From contig PUDQ02000108.1 in assembly GCA_002964805.2 (NCBI GenBank), positions 1 to 24,792 on the forward strand: a stretch of 24,792 nt of DNA. Reading direction: 5' to 3'. Within the stretch, counting starts at the first letter, position 1, and the number at the start of each line of letters is the position of its first letter. The position numbers were made by a program, and so were the translations under genes. The notes under the pieces were generated by a model, which was not told the origin of the DNA, ran no database searches, and was given only the letters and a program-made list of their open reading frames with translations. Shown piece after piece: positions 1 to 9,973 of this stretch. Origin of the DNA: Trametes villosa. Lineage: Eukaryota; Basidiomycota; Agaricomycetes; Polyporales; Polyporaceae.

Positions 1-83
1 AATGAGCTTATCTCGGGCTGATAGCACTGTTGCCGCCGGGCTCCTACCATATATAGCAGGGCCCGGTGGCTTCACCGGGGGCT

Positions 84-810
84 TTACCGGGGGAAAATTA
101 CGACACGGCCGAGGACGGAACCTGATGCAATAAGGTGCAGGCCGTTTGACGGAACCTGATGCATCAGAACTGCCACAGCTTGTGGGAACACATGGGCACG
201 ACGGCCCTTGTGGTACACGATGTCGGGTGTCTTGCCATAGAAGGCATACACCGGCGACGTCCACTCAGCGCTGAGGCGTTCTGCAGCACCGAGGTAAGTA
301 CACAGTCTATGCATGGCGGGATGCGTTGCTTACCCAGCTCCGCGTCAGAAGACTCTTCCTCGCTGTCCGCGTCCTTCTCCGGGTCGACCATCTCGATATC
401 GCTGTCGCTGTCGTCGCGACGCAAGGCCTTCGCTTGACTCGCGCTCGAACCTTCCTCAACGACAACCACGCCCTCGCGCGCAAGCTCGCCCGCCTCTTCT
501 TCCTCGGTGCGGCAAGTGACCTTGCGACTGCCACCACGCGTCGAGGAGGAAGCGGCGGAGCTCTGCGACTCCGTGCGCGCAACTGGAGCGGTGGCACTCT
601 GCGAGGGCGCGAAGAGAGACAGGTTAGTAAAGGGTGACTGCAGCGAAGGAATGAGTTACTCACCTGATTGCCAGCGCCGCGCCCTCCGCCACCGGTCTGC
701 GAGCTCGCGGCTCCCTTCGCGGCGTCAGTGCTGGTCTTGTCGGCCGCGCGCGGTTTCTTCCCAGACGGCGGGTGCCCACCTGTCGACATGGCCGCTCGTT
801 TCGGTGCCAT
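84..810 (-). pseudogene. hAT-family transposase, 5' part only (BED-finger region)
   Basis: This is the first part of a gene for an hAT transposase, a nuclear DNA-binding and DNA-cutting enzyme. The start ATG is at 810. Exon 1 (810-664, 49 codons) ends at GTGAGT and exon 2 runs 598-334. Its intron has a good ACTAAC branch site. A second intron (333-281) leads to exon 3 from 280. The N-terminus is basic and low in complexity, followed by an acidic Ser/Glu/Asp stretch. Exon 3 has the pattern EWTSPVYAFY...GRRAHVF that precedes the zinc ligands of fungal hAT BED-like fingers. Similarity stops near 186, just before the expected cysteines. The finger, the catalytic core and the C-terminal dimerisation domain are therefore missing. 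The residues read from 185 to 84 look like unrelated sequence. The family call is from memory of fungal hAT proteins. The truncation is clear. Confidence 0.7.
114..163. repeat. 16-bp direct repeat at broken end of hAT relic
   Basis: GACGGAACCTGATGCA occurs at 114-129 and again at 148-163. The second copy lies about 20 bp from where hAT protein similarity stops. The flanking 61-95 stretch also repeats a CACCGGGGG/TACCGGGGG motif. This looks like a small duplication or insertion footprint next to a truncation point. No named element was recognised in 1-113. Confidence 0.6.
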
Positions 811-1211
811 GGTAGTGTTCAAGGTATGTGAATGAGTGTTAGAGAGGGGGAGTTGGTTGAGTTGTTTGGCAGGTTTCCGTCGTGTCAGAGCCGCATTTTA
901 TGTGTTGTCAGGCGGCCCACATGTATACAGTATTAGCTAAGAACTGTACAGTTCCCGGATGCCCTGAATTTCCATTTTGAGCAGAGCGGCGGTGCCCATC
1001 AGACGTGAGCGCTGGGCGTTCAGTACAGGTGAATATATGGGGTAACCCGCGGGTTTGCGCCACGGGTCTCATCAAATGCGCGGGTGCCGGGTGCGCGGGT
1101 TCCCGGGTGCCATTCCCCTACCCCTACCCCTACCCCCGCGACCCTTACCCGCAACCCGCCACGGGTTGCCATACCCGTGGTGATCCCTAAAGTAAACGGG
1201 TACGCAAACAG
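811..1211. repeat. Intergenic stretch with degenerate CGGGT/ACCCG repeats
   Basis: This 400-bp gap separates the hAT relic from the CACTA gene. From about 1037 to 1190 it is built of short direct and inverted copies of CGGGT and ACCCG, with a CCCCTA microsatellite near 1116-1135. Motifs at 1037-1070 and 1150-1180 are partly inverted copies of each other, so it may be a small decayed inverted-repeat element. It sits where the start codon of the CACTA gene should be and may have displaced it. No gene was seen. Confidence 0.55.
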
Positions 1212-3634
1212 TATGTTTGCAGCTGCGCCACATACTGCAAAGGGAGTCCCACCCCGTGCCCAAAAAGCACATACTTCCGCCATCGCACGGTCAAAAAACT
1301 GGTGGCAGCCGGCAAGGCGGTAGTGGGCAGCCTACGTCGCAAACGCAATGGCTTGCGCGACCCAGGTGAGTCTTCGCAAGAGGCTGCACGCGCGGCCAAA
1401 CATGCGCGGGTCTTGGACAACGTGCACGAACACGCGGAGGGAACTCCTGCGCCAGACACAGTAAGTGGTCGCCTGTCAGAACATATTCAGCTTATTTACA
1501 CCCGTTGTAGAATGCACCGTTTGAGCCCAGGTCGCCCGCGCCGTTGTGCTCGCAGTCGCGCACACCCTCTCCCCCGCCCAGAGCCATTGAAGACCCCTTT
1601 GCAGACCCTTTGCCGGTCGACGCCCTTCCCCCGCGCGCGTCGCCAGGCACTGCGCCTCCTCCGCGTGCTTCAGTTGAAGATGAAGACGAACCGGACGGAG
1701 GCGTGGATGACGGTCTTGAGGAGGTCGCAGTCACCCTAGAGGATACGAAGAGGATGTTAGACTTTATTAAGCTCTTCAAGGGCGCGAACCTCGACTCACC
1801 GCACAGTGGTCTCAGTGCCGATGTCCGCAAGCAGCTCCAGAATCCGCCTGAGGAGCTCCTCGAAATCGACGATGACGACCACCTATACTCTATCGAAAGC
1901 CTATACTCTATTGAAATCTACCTTGCCCTCCAGAACGTCTCGCAGGAGTGCTATAAGAAAGTCTGTTCAATCATCACCCACCGCCATCCCGAGCGCAAGC
2001 TACTGTCATTTTATCAAGTCAGGCGTAAGGTTGAATTACTCACCGGCATAGTCCCGATTGTCAGCGACATGTGCGTCGGGAGTTGCGTGGCATTCACTGG
2101 CCCGTACATCCACCCTGAAGCGTGCCCCAAGTGCTAAGAGCCCCAGTACGATGAATTATGCGCACGCGCGCGGAACGGGGGGAAGAAGGTCGCACGACAG
2201 CAGTTCTACACCATGCCGCTCGGGCCGCAGATTCAAGCCCAATACCGGACGCCGGAGGGCGCCGAATCTATGGGCTATCTCTTGTCTATCGTCAAGGACG
2301 TATTGGAGGAGCTGGAGAGGACGAACAGCTTGAACAGCTATGACAATGTCTCGCACGGCAGTCGGTTCTGGGGTGCCTATGCGTCTGGGAGGATTGGGCC
2401 AAACAACATTGTTGTGATGCTCTCTATCGACGGCGCACAGCTCTATCGCAGCAAGAAATTGGACTGCTGGATCTATATCTGGGTGATCTTGAACTTGGGG
2501 CCCGACAAACGCTACCGCCGCAAGTATGTCCTTCCTGGTGCCGTCATTCCCGGACCAAACCACCCCAAGGACCTGGATTTTTTTCTTTTCCCTGGGCTCT
2601 TCCATGTCTCAGCACTCATGCGCAAGGGTCTCCAGATCTGGGATGCTGCTAAGAAGGCTGTCTTGCTCGTCTACATCTTCCTGGCACTCGTACTCGCTGA
2701 CGGTCCCGCTATGGCTCTCATGAGCGGAATGGTCGGACACACCGGACGTCGTGGCTGCCGTGTTTACTGCCCTCTCATCTGGCGGCGTAAACCTCGTCTC
2801 GGCACCTACTACCCGGCGATGCTCCAACCTACTGCACCCTACTCCGTCTCTGGCTGCTCTCACGGCGACGTCAACCGTACCATGCTCACAATCTCACCGG
2901 CAGCCCTCGCTCAAGACTATCACACCAACAAGGCGCAGATTCTTGCGTCACGTAATCCGGCAGAGCACGAGCACGTTCACAAGGAGACCGGGCTCAGCAA
3001 ACCTAGCATATTTAGCGGCTTATCTCGCATGTTCGACCTCCCTGGCTGCTTTCCTCTGGATTACATGCACCTTGTCGCCCTCAATCTCACCGATCTCTTT
3101 GTCAGCCTCTGGCGCGGAACAATTACTGGCAGTCATCAGGACCCTACAGAACATCCCTGGGCTGTACTACGCAATGAGGTCTGGGTCAGCCACGGCGCGG
3201 AGGTCACGCGCACAGCCCCGTTCCTACCCGGTTCCTTCGATCGCCCCCCCGCAACATCGCAGAGAAGATCAACAGCAGTTACAAGGCGAAAGAATGGATG
3301 ACCTACTTCTATGGGTATGGTCCCGCGATGCTTCGTCGCGTACTCCCTCCGGTCTACCTCAAGAACTACTCCAAGTTCGTTGCTGCAGGACGACTCATGG
3401 GCAAGACAAGCATAAGTAAAGAGGAGCTCCGACGCGCAGAGACACTGGCCAGCTCGGCCAAAGTCAAATATGAGAAGCTCTACTACGTGCGCGATCCGGA
3501 CCTCCTCCATCATGTCCGCCCGTGCATCCACGGCTTTGGCCATGGTCCGCGCGAGGTCAGGCTCTATGGGCCACTACCCGGATGCATGCAATACATCATT
3601 GAACACTCTATAGGTGACTTGGGTGGCAAGATCC
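1212..3634 (+). pseudogene. Tnp2-type CACTA (En/Spm) transposase, 5' part
   Basis: This is the larger part of a Tnp2/Transposase_21 gene; the rest is at 15186-15978. The frame can be followed from 1212, where a CSC-x3-C-x6-C cysteine cluster lies, but no ATG is visible in frame upstream. The first intron is 1461-1510. The conserved CPKC motif is followed at once by an in-frame TAA (2135-2137), and the same frame then continues. The transposase core contains SIDGAQLY and ADGPAM, whose aspartates are likely catalytic, then a GMVGHTGRRGCRVYC block and FDLPGCFPLDYMHL, all typical of Tnp2. A second lesion is in the C run 3244-3250: a lost C shifts the frame, and the protein continues in the other frame to GDLGGKI at 3633. 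There the nested KDZ element begins. The gene is dead, with at least three independent breaks. Family identity is strong; the 5' end is unresolved. Confidence 0.85.
3626..3634 (+). repeat. Target-site duplication, left copy (GCAAGATCC)
   Basis: GCAAGATCC directly precedes the left terminal inverted repeat and recurs directly after the right one at 15177-15185. Deleting 3635-15185 gives GGT GGC AAG ATC CGC CTT CCA, which reads on in the Tnp2 frame as GGKIRLPSNPF, a conserved motif. This confirms the 9-bp length and both element ends. Confidence 0.9.
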
Positions 3635-3735
3635 AGCAGCTGTTGTGCCCAAATACTGTCACGAACCATATAGCTCCCGTAACCGTTTTACAATACGAAC
3701 CATCAGGCTTCGTATTGTAATACGAAGCTCCGGGG
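3635..3735 (+). repeat. Left terminal inverted repeat of the KDZ element
   Basis: It starts AGCAGCTGTTG and ends GCTCCGGGG. It contains TTACAATACGAA, a 9-nt spacer, and the exact inverse TTCGTATTGTAA, followed by a further TACGAAG. It can therefore fold into a 12-bp hairpin and may hold repeated transposase-binding sites. The fold-back element begins at its inner edge. Similarity to the right end resumes after the fold-back at 6372, so the original repeat was longer. Confidence 0.9.
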
Positions 3736-6371
3736 CAGCCACCGGGAGCTGCCTGATTAGGTAGGCAGCCCGGGGGAGGCCTGTTATCTCCCTAGAGATA
3801 ACAGATAAGCCAGATCTGGGGAGATAAGGGCCTAATCAGACTGATTAGGTCCCTCCCCTTATCTCCCAAGCTGCCCGGCCCTCCCGATAGCCTCGGGGGG
3901 TCAGCGGCTATTTGCCCCCTTAGGCACCACCCCCTCATAGGTCCCCTCCCCCTAGATCGCTCAGTTTCTAATCAATCTGGCTGATTCTGGGCGCGTTTTA
4001 AACGCATTTTCAAGGCGAACAAAACAAGGGTAGTACGACATCAATTAGGTAAGTACTTTATGCGCCTCCCAGTGCACTCACAGCCTCTTCTGCCCACAGA
4101 AATCAGGCCATATCTCGGCCGTTCCTTTGCGCGCGGGCGCGCGGAGGATATCCCCATGCTTGGGTGATAAATGCGCACCGGATGAGTCCGCAAGCGCGCG
4201 AATCCGACCAGCGGTTCCGGTGCAGTGCCTGTCCCACCTCAGGGGCAGGCCTGCATGCTGCAACTCGACCACCACTGGTCGGATTCGCATCGGAAAGGGT
4301 TCTTTTCAAAGGTAATGTACTCTAGATACTGGGCGACGCATCTGCGCGGCCGCGCAACACGTGGTGTTAGGCAGGGGAGGCGAGCAGTGCTCAGCCACAG
4401 CAGCCTCCCCTGGCTGATATCTCTGCGGGTATTCCACCGATAGCTAAGATTTATACACCGTCTGAAAGCTGCTGAAAGTAGCTATTAGGCGATGTATACG
4501 CGTTAGCAATTCGTCCGCTTGAACATGTGTTCTCCCTATGCCCTCCTCCTACCCCCCTTGCCCCCTCACACCTTGCTAGGGGGGTTCTGAGGGCGGTTTC
4601 TTCTCTGATCCAATACCCATAGGATGTATGTGTAGAGTCAATAGTATAGAGATGCTATAGTACCAGTATATTAGGCACAAATGAATTTTCTGATGTACTT
4701 GCACCCCCTCCTCACTAAATGTGCGAATTCTCCTTTGGTTCTCAAGCTTATTTCATGCGGTTTTTTGCATTGTGTACCTACACACTTCCCGTATGTAGAC
4801 CAACTCTCAAATCCGTTATCGGGGGACTGTAGATGTCAGGAGACTCCTATCAGTTTCAAAATGTGACGGTCATTTACACTATAGAAATCGACTGTATCAT
4901 TCTGTGAGTACCTCCATATTGACGCCAATCGAAATGCGAATCCAACGCATCTGGTTTCATGAAGAACGGCCGGGAATTGACTGAGATACTAGTCTGAGGG
5001 TGCTAGAGCCCAGTACTGCAGTACTGCACAGCTGTGCAGGCTCGGGCATGTAAGACGTGTCTTACGGGCCATAGCTGTGCAGCAGTGAAGCACAGGGCTT
5101 CAGCAGAGGTTTGCCCATACCTCTGTCACTTCTCCAGCTATTAATATGATTCTTTTTGTGTCGGATTCGCAATATCAGTCGCTTTTAGACCAAACCATTC
5201 GATCTGTAATACATGAACTAGAGGAGCTCCTGTCCACCGATGTATTTCCGCACTGATAACGGTTTTCCCATACAGGCATAGGTCCGATAGCGGTGCGGAG
5301 TAGTGTTCCAGGTAGGTACAGGCAAGGAGAAGAGGATGAAAAAAATAGCTAGTCAAACGCTAGAAAAACGAGTACAATATCGCAGAATTCCTCTGGGCAC
5401 CCTCAGGAGCCAGAGAAAATGACTTTACCTGAGTTCTGCTCGCTGTATGAACATCCTGAGCATCAGTAAGTGCATTTTGTCGCTGCTGGGACATGATATA
5501 GCCGTTCGAAACAGGCTGGAGCTCCTACAAAACACAGGGTGAGAGTGCAGGGGGTAGGAGGAGGGCATGGGGAGAGCGAAGGTTTGAGCGGAGGGATCGC
5601 TAAGGCGTAAACATCGCCTGAAAGCTGCGTTCAGCAGCTTTCAGACGGTGTATAAACCACAGCTATCGGGGAAGAACTCGCTGAGATATCAGCCAGGGGA
5701 GGCTGCTGTGGCTGAGCACTGCTCGCCTCCCCTGGCTGGAACCGCGCCTCGCGCGGCCGTGCGAATGAGTCGCCCAGAGTATAGAGTACATTACCTTTAA
5801 AAGGAGTCCCTTCCGACGCGATTCCGGCCACTAATGGCCGAGTTGCAGCTTGCAGGCCTGCCCCTGAGGTGGGGCAGGCGCTGCACCGGAACCGCTGGAC
5901 GGTTCTGCACGCGTGAGGGCTCGTCCCGTGCGCATTGAGCATCCGATTCCGGGGATATACTTCGCGCGCCCACGCGCGAGAAAACGGCCAAGATATGACC
6001 TGATTTCTGTGGGCAGAAGGGGGTGTAAGCCTGGTGGTAAACGCGGTAAGTACTTACATAATGCGCGTCGCACTACCGTCGTCTTGTTCGCCCTTGAAAT
6101 GCGTACAAAACGCGCCTATAATCAGCCAGATTGAGTGGAAAATGAGTGAGCTAGAGGGGGAAGCCTACCAGAGTGTGGTGCCCAAAGGGGCAAATAGCCG
6201 CCGGCCCCCCGAGGCTATCGGGAGGGCCGGGCAGCTCGGGAGATAAGGGGAGGGGCCTAATCAGTGAGATTAGGCCCTTATCTCCCCAGATCTGGCTTAT
6301 CTGTTATCTCTGGAGAGATAACAGGCCTCCCCCGGGCTGCCTGCCTAATCAGGCAGCTCCCGGTGGCTGCC
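3734..6371. mobile_element. Fold-back element with long inverted arms
   Basis: This 2.6-kb non-coding element starts GGCAGCCACCGGGAGCTGCC and ends with its complement. The left arm (3734 to about 4572) and right arm (about 5531 to 6371) are inverted copies. They are more than 90% alike in the outer 150 bp and more diverged inwards. CCGG flanks both ends (3730-3733 and 6372-6375) and may be a 4-bp target duplication, although CCGG is itself a palindrome. The outer arms hold nested palindromes such as CCTAATCAG-ac-TGATTAGG and GTTATCTC/GAGATAAC. No transposase gene is visible, so it probably depends on an enzyme made elsewhere. It splits the left inverted repeat of the KDZ element and is therefore younger than that insertion. 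I do not recognise a named family. Confidence 0.85.
4573..5530. other. Single-copy middle of the fold-back element
   Basis: About 960 bp lie between the two arms. Short reading frames exist but none shows a recognisable domain or codon pattern. A knot of perfect palindromes sits at 5012-5065: AGTACTGCAGTACT, TGCACAGCTGTGCA, and GTAAGAC-gt-GTCTTAC. The rest is AT-richer than the arms and appears non-coding. Confidence 0.6.
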
Positions 6372-6624
6372 CCGGAGCCAAAAAGTCCGGGAATCCGGAA
6401 ATCCCCCTCCCGCTCCCCCTCCCCCGCCGGGCGGCAATTTCCGGGGGAGTGCCCCCGTTAAGCGCCCGCGCCAATACGCTCGCCCGCGCTGATACGCTCG
6501 TCCTCGTTGAACCTACCTGTACCGAATAGAACGCACCCCAATCTATGTTGAATGTTGAAGTTGGCTTGTCAGAGTGTCGCGCTCGTCTTGACCAGCTTCC
6601 ACCATCACCCGCCCTCATACAAAC
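6372..6624. other. Left subterminal region of the KDZ element, C-rich tract
   Basis: The stretch 6372-6430 (AGTCCGGGAATCCGG, then C-rich CCCCCTCCC repeats) resembles the reverse complement of 15024-15075 at the other end. It continues the KDZ end once the fold-back is ignored. The remainder, to 6624, is the likely promoter and leader of the downstream gene. No TATA box was recognised. Confidence 0.65.
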
Positions 6625-8219
6625 ATGCAGGCTACAGGCTTCGTCCACTTCGTCCCTACAGACAAGGCTCCGCGCCCGCCATGTGCGGAAAACGGCTGCA
6701 ACGTCACGAACATCGCTCGAGGCTGCGGCCAGAAGCGATGCAAGAGACACTGCTTACTCCAACCTGCACCCTGTGGCCAGTCTGGGCACGACCAAGCAAG
6801 AAGGGCAGGAAGACTCACTGCTATCCCTCAGCCTATCGAGCCGTTCAGCCTATCTCATCCACCTCCCGTCGTGCCCCCGCTCCCAGCGCCTCCCTCTGCC
6901 GACCCGTCCCCCGCGGCTGCATCCCAGCAGATAGCGCCCACTCAAGCAGCTCCAAGCCGCCACTTCAGCGTACCGATGCCAGAGGTGTTCAAGGCCGACT
7001 GGGACACCCGCACCCAGGCGCAGCGCACTAAGAGACAGGCCGAGGAGGACCGCCGCAAGCACCTTGCACTACTCAGCCAGGAGTACACGGTGAACATCTG
7101 GGTCCAGGTACGTATATGCCTCGCGTCAACATTATGCCATGTTTGATTTGACCTGCTTTACAGAGCGGCCAACCCCCCGAAGTACACAACCTCCAGGGCT
7201 CTCCTACGTGGCCGACGGTTTCGCTCTCAGCCCTAGTCGACATCATCGCGCCCCTCGAGCTCACTCCAACAATGGCTATCGAACGCTATCACATCCCGTC
7301 CCGCATGTGGCGACGCGAACAGGTGCAGACCATCATCAAAGTAGGCCACAAGGAGAACCTGCTCTTCCGTCTCCTTGGCGTCACCGACTGCCCCGGGCTC
7401 GACATGTTCTGCATTAAGGCGGGACAGCGTACGCAACCTGCCATCCCCGCGATTCCTCCTCCCATTCCGTCGCCTCCATCCCTCACCCAGTCTATGCACT
7501 CTCTGGCGTCCCTGGCCTCTATGATGTCGCTAGTAACGTCGGCAACGTCTGCGATGTCCATCACACCTACTGACGACATCCCTTCCTCACCGATGGCAGA
7601 CAACACTGCCGTCGTCCAGACCCAGTCATTCCCCAGCCGCCGTCCGTCCTTTACCCAGTCTACTTTCGTCTATCACGCCCCGGCCTCCCCACGTCCCGCA
7701 GCCCCTACCAGTGATCTGCTAGGCTCTCAGGCTGCCGTTCCTCCCTCTCGTTCTGCGCTACCTGGCCCCTCTCGTTCTGCGCTACCTGGCGGCGAACCTG
7801 GAACAACTGCAATCACCGTTCCTGCATCCCAACCTGCACCGCCTAGCGACGAACCTGGCACAGCGACCGACCTCTCATCTGACGACGCTCTTGATCGTCT
7901 ATGGCTCACCGGCGTCGTCTTCACTCCGCACCACAAGAAGTCCTGGCCGTCTGGTATGTATGCACGCGACATGGCTCAAGCGTTTGCTCTTCTCCGCTGC
8001 TCGGACGGCAACGAAACTGGTCTTAGGGCTCGCTTCGAGCGCGTCTTTCAGGGAAGACCCTACAAGCCGGCCACGTACCACTCACAGCGCTTTGCGTGGA
8101 TCCACTCCAAGCAAGAAGAGCGCGAATGGGCCATGCAGCAGCCACGCACGAGGGAGGGGCTATGGTCCGTCTGCCGCAACAAGATGTCGGGGTGGAAGCT
8201 GCTCCCGTCCCACCAGTGA
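6625..8219 (+). CDS. KDZ passenger gene A, IARxC Cys/His-cluster protein
   Basis: Two exons (6625-7107 and 7164-8219) join in phase 0 across a 56-nt intron (GTACGT...TTTACAG) and encode 512 residues. Near the N-terminus is a zinc-ligand-like cluster: C20, C25, the IARGC motif at 30-34, C39, H42, C43, C50 and H55. A Pro-rich linker follows, then a basic-acidic helix near 140 (QRTKRQAEEDRRKHL). A conserved block (about residues 175-250) ends in TDCPGLDMFC. After a long Ser/Pro-rich, probably disordered stretch (about 250-400), a C-terminal block contains LWLTGVVF, WPSGMYARDMAQAF and LWSVCRNKMSGW. I recall this N- plus C-terminal arrangement from abundant uncharacterised Agaricomycete proteins, but no function is established. 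It lies inside the KDZ element and converges on gene B. The frame looks intact. A DNA-binding or adaptor role is only a guess. Confidence 0.75.
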
Positions 8220-8557
8220 TTATATGTTACGGTTCATGTATAGTTGATACCTTCTGTCACGTTTGGCGATACCCTTCCAATCAAATTGTGTTTGCATCCA
8301 AAGTGAAATAACGGTCTGCGGGCGCATCGACTTTGGCCGTCCTTCGTTGTGACCGTCATGTGCAATGGGCACAACGACGTCCTTGTATGCTTGTGTAGCA
8401 TCGCCTGGGAGCGCCACAAGGGCACCTGAAGGGTCACTCGTGCGGTAGAAGAGGCGCGAGAACATGCGAAGAGAACTAGATTGAATATACAACAATAACA
8501 AGGCAACAAAACTAATGGTCGCATACAAAACATAGCGGTATGTATCTACAGTCGTCC
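8220..8557. other. Gap between convergent passenger genes
   Basis: This 338-bp stretch lies between the stop codons of genes A and B and presumably holds both 3' untranslated regions. It is AT-richer than the genes. No conserved element, RNA gene or repeat was seen. Confidence 0.5.
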
Positions 8558-9973
8558 CTAGGTAGTGTCGTCCTCGTCCTCGAGCGTTAGGTCAATGTCG
8601 ACCTCGTCGTACTCGATGGCGCGACGTTTACCCTTCTGCCTCGCTGTGAGCCGCGGCGGCGAAGGAGAGTCGCCATTGTCGAGGGTCAAGTCAATGACGT
8701 CGCCAGGTGGCCGCACCGGGGGTGTGGGCAGACGAGAGGAGGACGTAGAAGGCTGAGAACCAGACGAGCCAGACGAGCCAGACAGACCAGATACCCAGCC
8801 AGAACCAGAACTAGAGGAGGATGAGGAAGAGCCTTCGCCCCGTCGACGGTCAACGAGGGATGCCTGGATAGCTCTTGACATATCCCTGGCAAAAACATCG
8901 TCGTCGGCGGCGGTGGGTGACCAAGGGGCCGGTGATCGCCAGCTTCGGTCAGCTCTGGCCGCGGGAACAGCAGCAGCCTCAGAAGAACTAGCAGTCGGTG
9001 ATGTCGACCTGGAGCCCCAACGCGCGCGGAACTCGGCGAGGGTGGCGCGTACATCAGCAAAAAGCTTTTCGATAGCGGCCTCTTGCTCGTCATCGCTGTC
9101 GTGCTCGCATAGAGCGCAGCCGGTGTGCTCTGGGCGCAGGCAGTTGAAGCCATTAAGCTGGAGGGGGGCCGGCCCTGGGCCTAGACGAGGCTTCACTACG
9201 CGGGGCGGAGAGACGACAGTGATGCGGGAGCGCTTCACGGATAGAGTACGTGTGGGCAATGCGTCGGGGATAGGGGAAGTGGACAGGAAGCGCGGAATAT
9301 CAGTGTTGCGAGACACCGGGGCCGAACTAGCAGCGTGAGTGGGGAGCGGGCCGGGAGTGCCAGCGTGAGGAGGTGGACCAAGGCCCAACTGAGCGAGGGT
9401 GTTTGTGGGCAGCGCAGCGTGGATAGGACATCCACCAGCCAGGCGACAGTGTTTGCAGCAGTAGCGGCGCCCACAGTGCCTGGCAATACGGGTGGATGTA
9501 CATGACGCAACCGGGCACCGCTGATTGGAGAAGTACGATCAGACAGAACCGCACAGGAGATGAATGTGAAACTCGCCTCTGTCCCCTCAGACGCAGCACG
9601 CCGCGGTGTAGGCTCTTCAGGGTCCTGGGAGCCGCCGCTCGAGGTCCTGGCCCTCTCGCCCATCGCTCTATCTCCTGGGGCTGCGACCATGGACTTCTTG
9701 ACGCGATTGTTGCACCACCGGTGGTACTTCGGGTGTATGTACTTGCCCGTCTTGTCTCGTCCGGGGCACTGCGACTTGCAGGTGAGTATGTGAATAGCAG
9801 ACACAGCAGACACGTACCAGTACAAAATTACGGCCGAAGCTGTCCTTGTTAGGGTTCTTGACGGTCCAGATCTGCAGCAGCAAGTAACAAAACTCGCAGT
9901 GCCAGACCTCACGCTTGTTTGGACCCCACACGCAACAGGGGCACCTGTGTGACGTGCAGCGTTTGGGCGGCAT
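8558..9973 (-). CDS. KDZ passenger gene B, IARxC cluster plus twin SUMO-interacting motifs
   Basis: The start ATG is at 9973. Exon 1 (9973-9818, 52 codons) has a Cys-rich opening with CPCC, WGPNKREVWHC and FC. A 43-nt intron (9817-9775) joins in phase 0 to a basic segment (RDKTGKYIHPKYHRWCNNRVKK). The last block, 9520-8558, is 320 codons long. It opens with C-x3-C-x4-IARHC-x4-C-x3-C-x5-C-x2-H, the same cluster type as in gene A. It ends with an acidic region holding DVIDLTLDN and VDIDLTLEDEDD, both good matches to SUMO-interacting motifs, separated by a basic QKGKRR patch. Between is a Ser/Gly-rich linker. The junction around 9590-9521 is unresolved. An acceptor at CAATCAG fits, but no standard donor gives the right phase, so either an unusual intron or a 1-nt lesion is present. 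Function unknown. Confidence 0.65.

Noticed and set aside
1037..1190. Telomere-like CCCCTA repeats
   Set aside because: Only about three units occur, embedded in degenerate CGGGT repeats. There is no long array.
4160..4260. Hammerhead-ribozyme-like CGGATGAGTCC...GAATCC in the left arm
   Set aside because: The conserved CUGAUGA and GAAA core bases are not matched, and the corresponding right-arm sequence differs exactly there.
4127..4315. Similar short peptides encoded in the left arm (plus) and right arm (5797-5991, minus) of the fold-back element
   Set aside because: The DNA itself is inverted-repeat related, so the peptides must resemble each other. Substitutions show no preference for third codon positions, and there is no domain.
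3734..6371. A Helitron or MITE reading of the fold-back element
   Set aside because: There is no TC...CTRR end structure or rolling-circle gene, and 2.6 kb with arms of about 840 bp is far larger than a MITE.
8913..9338. A plus-strand open frame opposite gene B
   Set aside because: It is a shadow of the minus-strand coding region and has no domain.
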